Of a DNA stretch of 6,294 nucleotides, positions 5,621-6,294 are shown piece by piece. A program made the position numbers and the translations under genes. Location: assembly GCA_029264635.1 (NCBI GenBank), contig JARIAA010000223.1:1-6294 (forward strand), written 5' to 3'. The first letter of the stretch is position 1. Each line of letters begins with the position of its first letter. The DNA comes from Psychrobacter sp. Its GTDB lineage: Bacteria > Pseudomonadota > Gammaproteobacteria > Pseudomonadales > Moraxellaceae. The notes under the pieces are model-generated. The model worked only from the letters and a program-made list of their open reading frames with translations, made no database searches and was not told where the DNA came from.

Positions 5621-6232
5621 CTACTGCTTTGCCGCCTCAATTTGAATGTTTAAATCTACCTTTTCAGTGATACCGAGCAGCGTGTATTTGCTCATATCCC
5701 ACTTCCTCCGATCAATGGTCGTCGTAAAATCGCCACCGCAAACGGATGATTTGGCGATAAAACTAAAATAACAATTAAACTTAGTCGCCGTCAAAGTAAC
5801 GGGATGGGTGATATCGCGAATGGTTAAATCCCCCTCAACCTTGGTCACATCACCCGTGTTATTATCAGCGAAATGCCATTTGGTAGACTTAAAATAAGCC
5901 AGCGGATACTTTTCCATATCGAAAAATTCATCGCTTTTAAGGACGATATCAAAGGCTTTGTTGCCCGTATTTAAAGTATTGATTGGAATGACTAAAGAGA
6001 CATTGCCAGTTTTTGCCCGTTGATCATACTCCAGCTGTCCGGTCAAATTATAAAAACCACCCGTATTGGTCGAGGTATTAAAGTGATCGATAGCGAAACG
6101 TACATTACTATTGGTAGGTTCCAGCAAATAGGTAGCAGCATGAGTGCTAGAAACACTACCTACTATTAAAACTAGCGCGGCCAATAACTTACGGTAAGAG
6201 GCTATGGCTGTAGAAAATGAAAGCTGGCTCAT
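5621..6232 (-). CDS. Secreted YceI-family lipid-binding-like protein
   Basis: This is a 203-residue exported protein of the YceI family. These are beta-barrel lipocalin-like proteins that bind long isoprenoid or similar amphiphilic molecules in the periplasm; the ligand here is unknown. A signal peptide is clear: basic Arg14-Lys15, the hydrophobic stretch LLAALVLIVGSVSS (16-29) and a likely cut after Thr-His-Ala (residue 32), leaving about 171 residues. Family signatures are YLLEPTNSNVRFAIDHF (35-51), KSDEFFDMEKYPLAYFKST (99-117), GDLTIRDITHPVTL (134-147) and the closing DRRKWDMSKY (174-183). Cys154 and Cys165 could form a disulfide in the periplasm. The start ATG is preceded by AAAGGAGTG. 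It is a single gene whose promoter is probably partly beyond the right edge. It is unrelated to the methionine block as far as can be seen. Confidence 0.9.
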   Translation of the reverse strand: MSQLSFSTAIASYRKLLAALVLIVGSVSSTHAATYLLEPTNSNVRFAIDHFNTSTNTGGFYNLTGQLEYDQRAKTGNVSLVIPINTLNTGNKAFDIVLKSDEFFDMEKYPLAYFKSTKWHFADNNTGDVTKVEGDLTIRDITHPVTLTATKFNCYFSFIAKSSVCGGDFTTTIDRRKWDMSKYTLLGITEKVDLNIQIEAAKQ

Positions 6233-6294
6233 GATAACACTCCTTTGTTCGTAATAACGATTTACTTTTACTACCCCGCTTTTAGCCTACACTC
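6233..6294 (-). promoter_or_regulatory. Upstream region of the YceI gene
   Basis: The strong ribosome binding site AAAGGAGTG ends about six bases before the start codon. The remaining 50 bases contain no convincing pair of promoter boxes, so the promoter may lie beyond the window edge. Confidence 0.3.

Noticed and set aside
5614..5635. Hairpin at the yceI stop codon as an intrinsic terminator
   Set aside because: The stem is seven pairs including one G-U, the loop has eight bases and no T-tract follows on the minus strand.
1..6294. CRISPR arrays, tRNA or rRNA genes, insertion sequences or phage attachment sites
   Set aside because: I found no regularly spaced repeats, no tRNA-like cloverleaf sequence, no transposase motif and no long terminal inverted repeats on either strand.

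Overview
The window looks like chromosomal DNA of an aerobic gammaproteobacterium of the Moraxellaceae, most likely Psychrobacter or a close relative of Acinetobacter. The basis is the resemblance of the proteins (DUF1852, short methionine synthase, flavin reductase, YceI) to versions I know from that family, the moderate-to-low GC content and the gene order. This assignment is from memory of the families, not from a search.

Layout: (1) Positions 1-782 are AT-rich accessory-looking DNA holding one small unknown gene on the minus strand (157-513, possibly an immunity or antitoxin-type protein) and non-coding flanks. (2) Positions 783-4389 form one minus-strand block, read from right to left: a DUF1852 gene broken by two single-base frameshifts (3369-4389), a short 'core' methionine synthase (2288-3316), a flavin reductase (1696-2199) and a TauE/SafE-type membrane permease (783-1616). 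(3) Positions 4390-4652 are a divergent promoter region. It contains a perfect 19-bp palindrome matching the MetR operator consensus, about 64 bp upstream of the predicted start of the methionine operon. (4) Positions 4653-5414 hold a plus-strand family-25 glycosyltransferase that ends in a 17-bp tandem duplication. (5) Positions 5621-6232 hold a minus-strand secreted YceI-family protein.

The central system is the methionine block. The short synthase lacks the folate-binding N-terminal half of MetE but keeps the zinc ligand set, and it sits beside DUF1852. This matches the MesD type of folate-independent methionine synthase, which is reported to need a DUF1852 protein and oxygen instead of methyl-folate or cobalamin. 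The adjacent flavin reductase is an obvious candidate to supply reduced flavin for an oxygen-dependent step, but that link is inference. The MetR-like operator suggests the whole block is switched on when methionine is needed.

The main anomaly is that the DUF1852 partner needs two single-base insertions to read through. Either this strain has lost the pathway or the sequence carries two errors. The synthase itself is fully intact.
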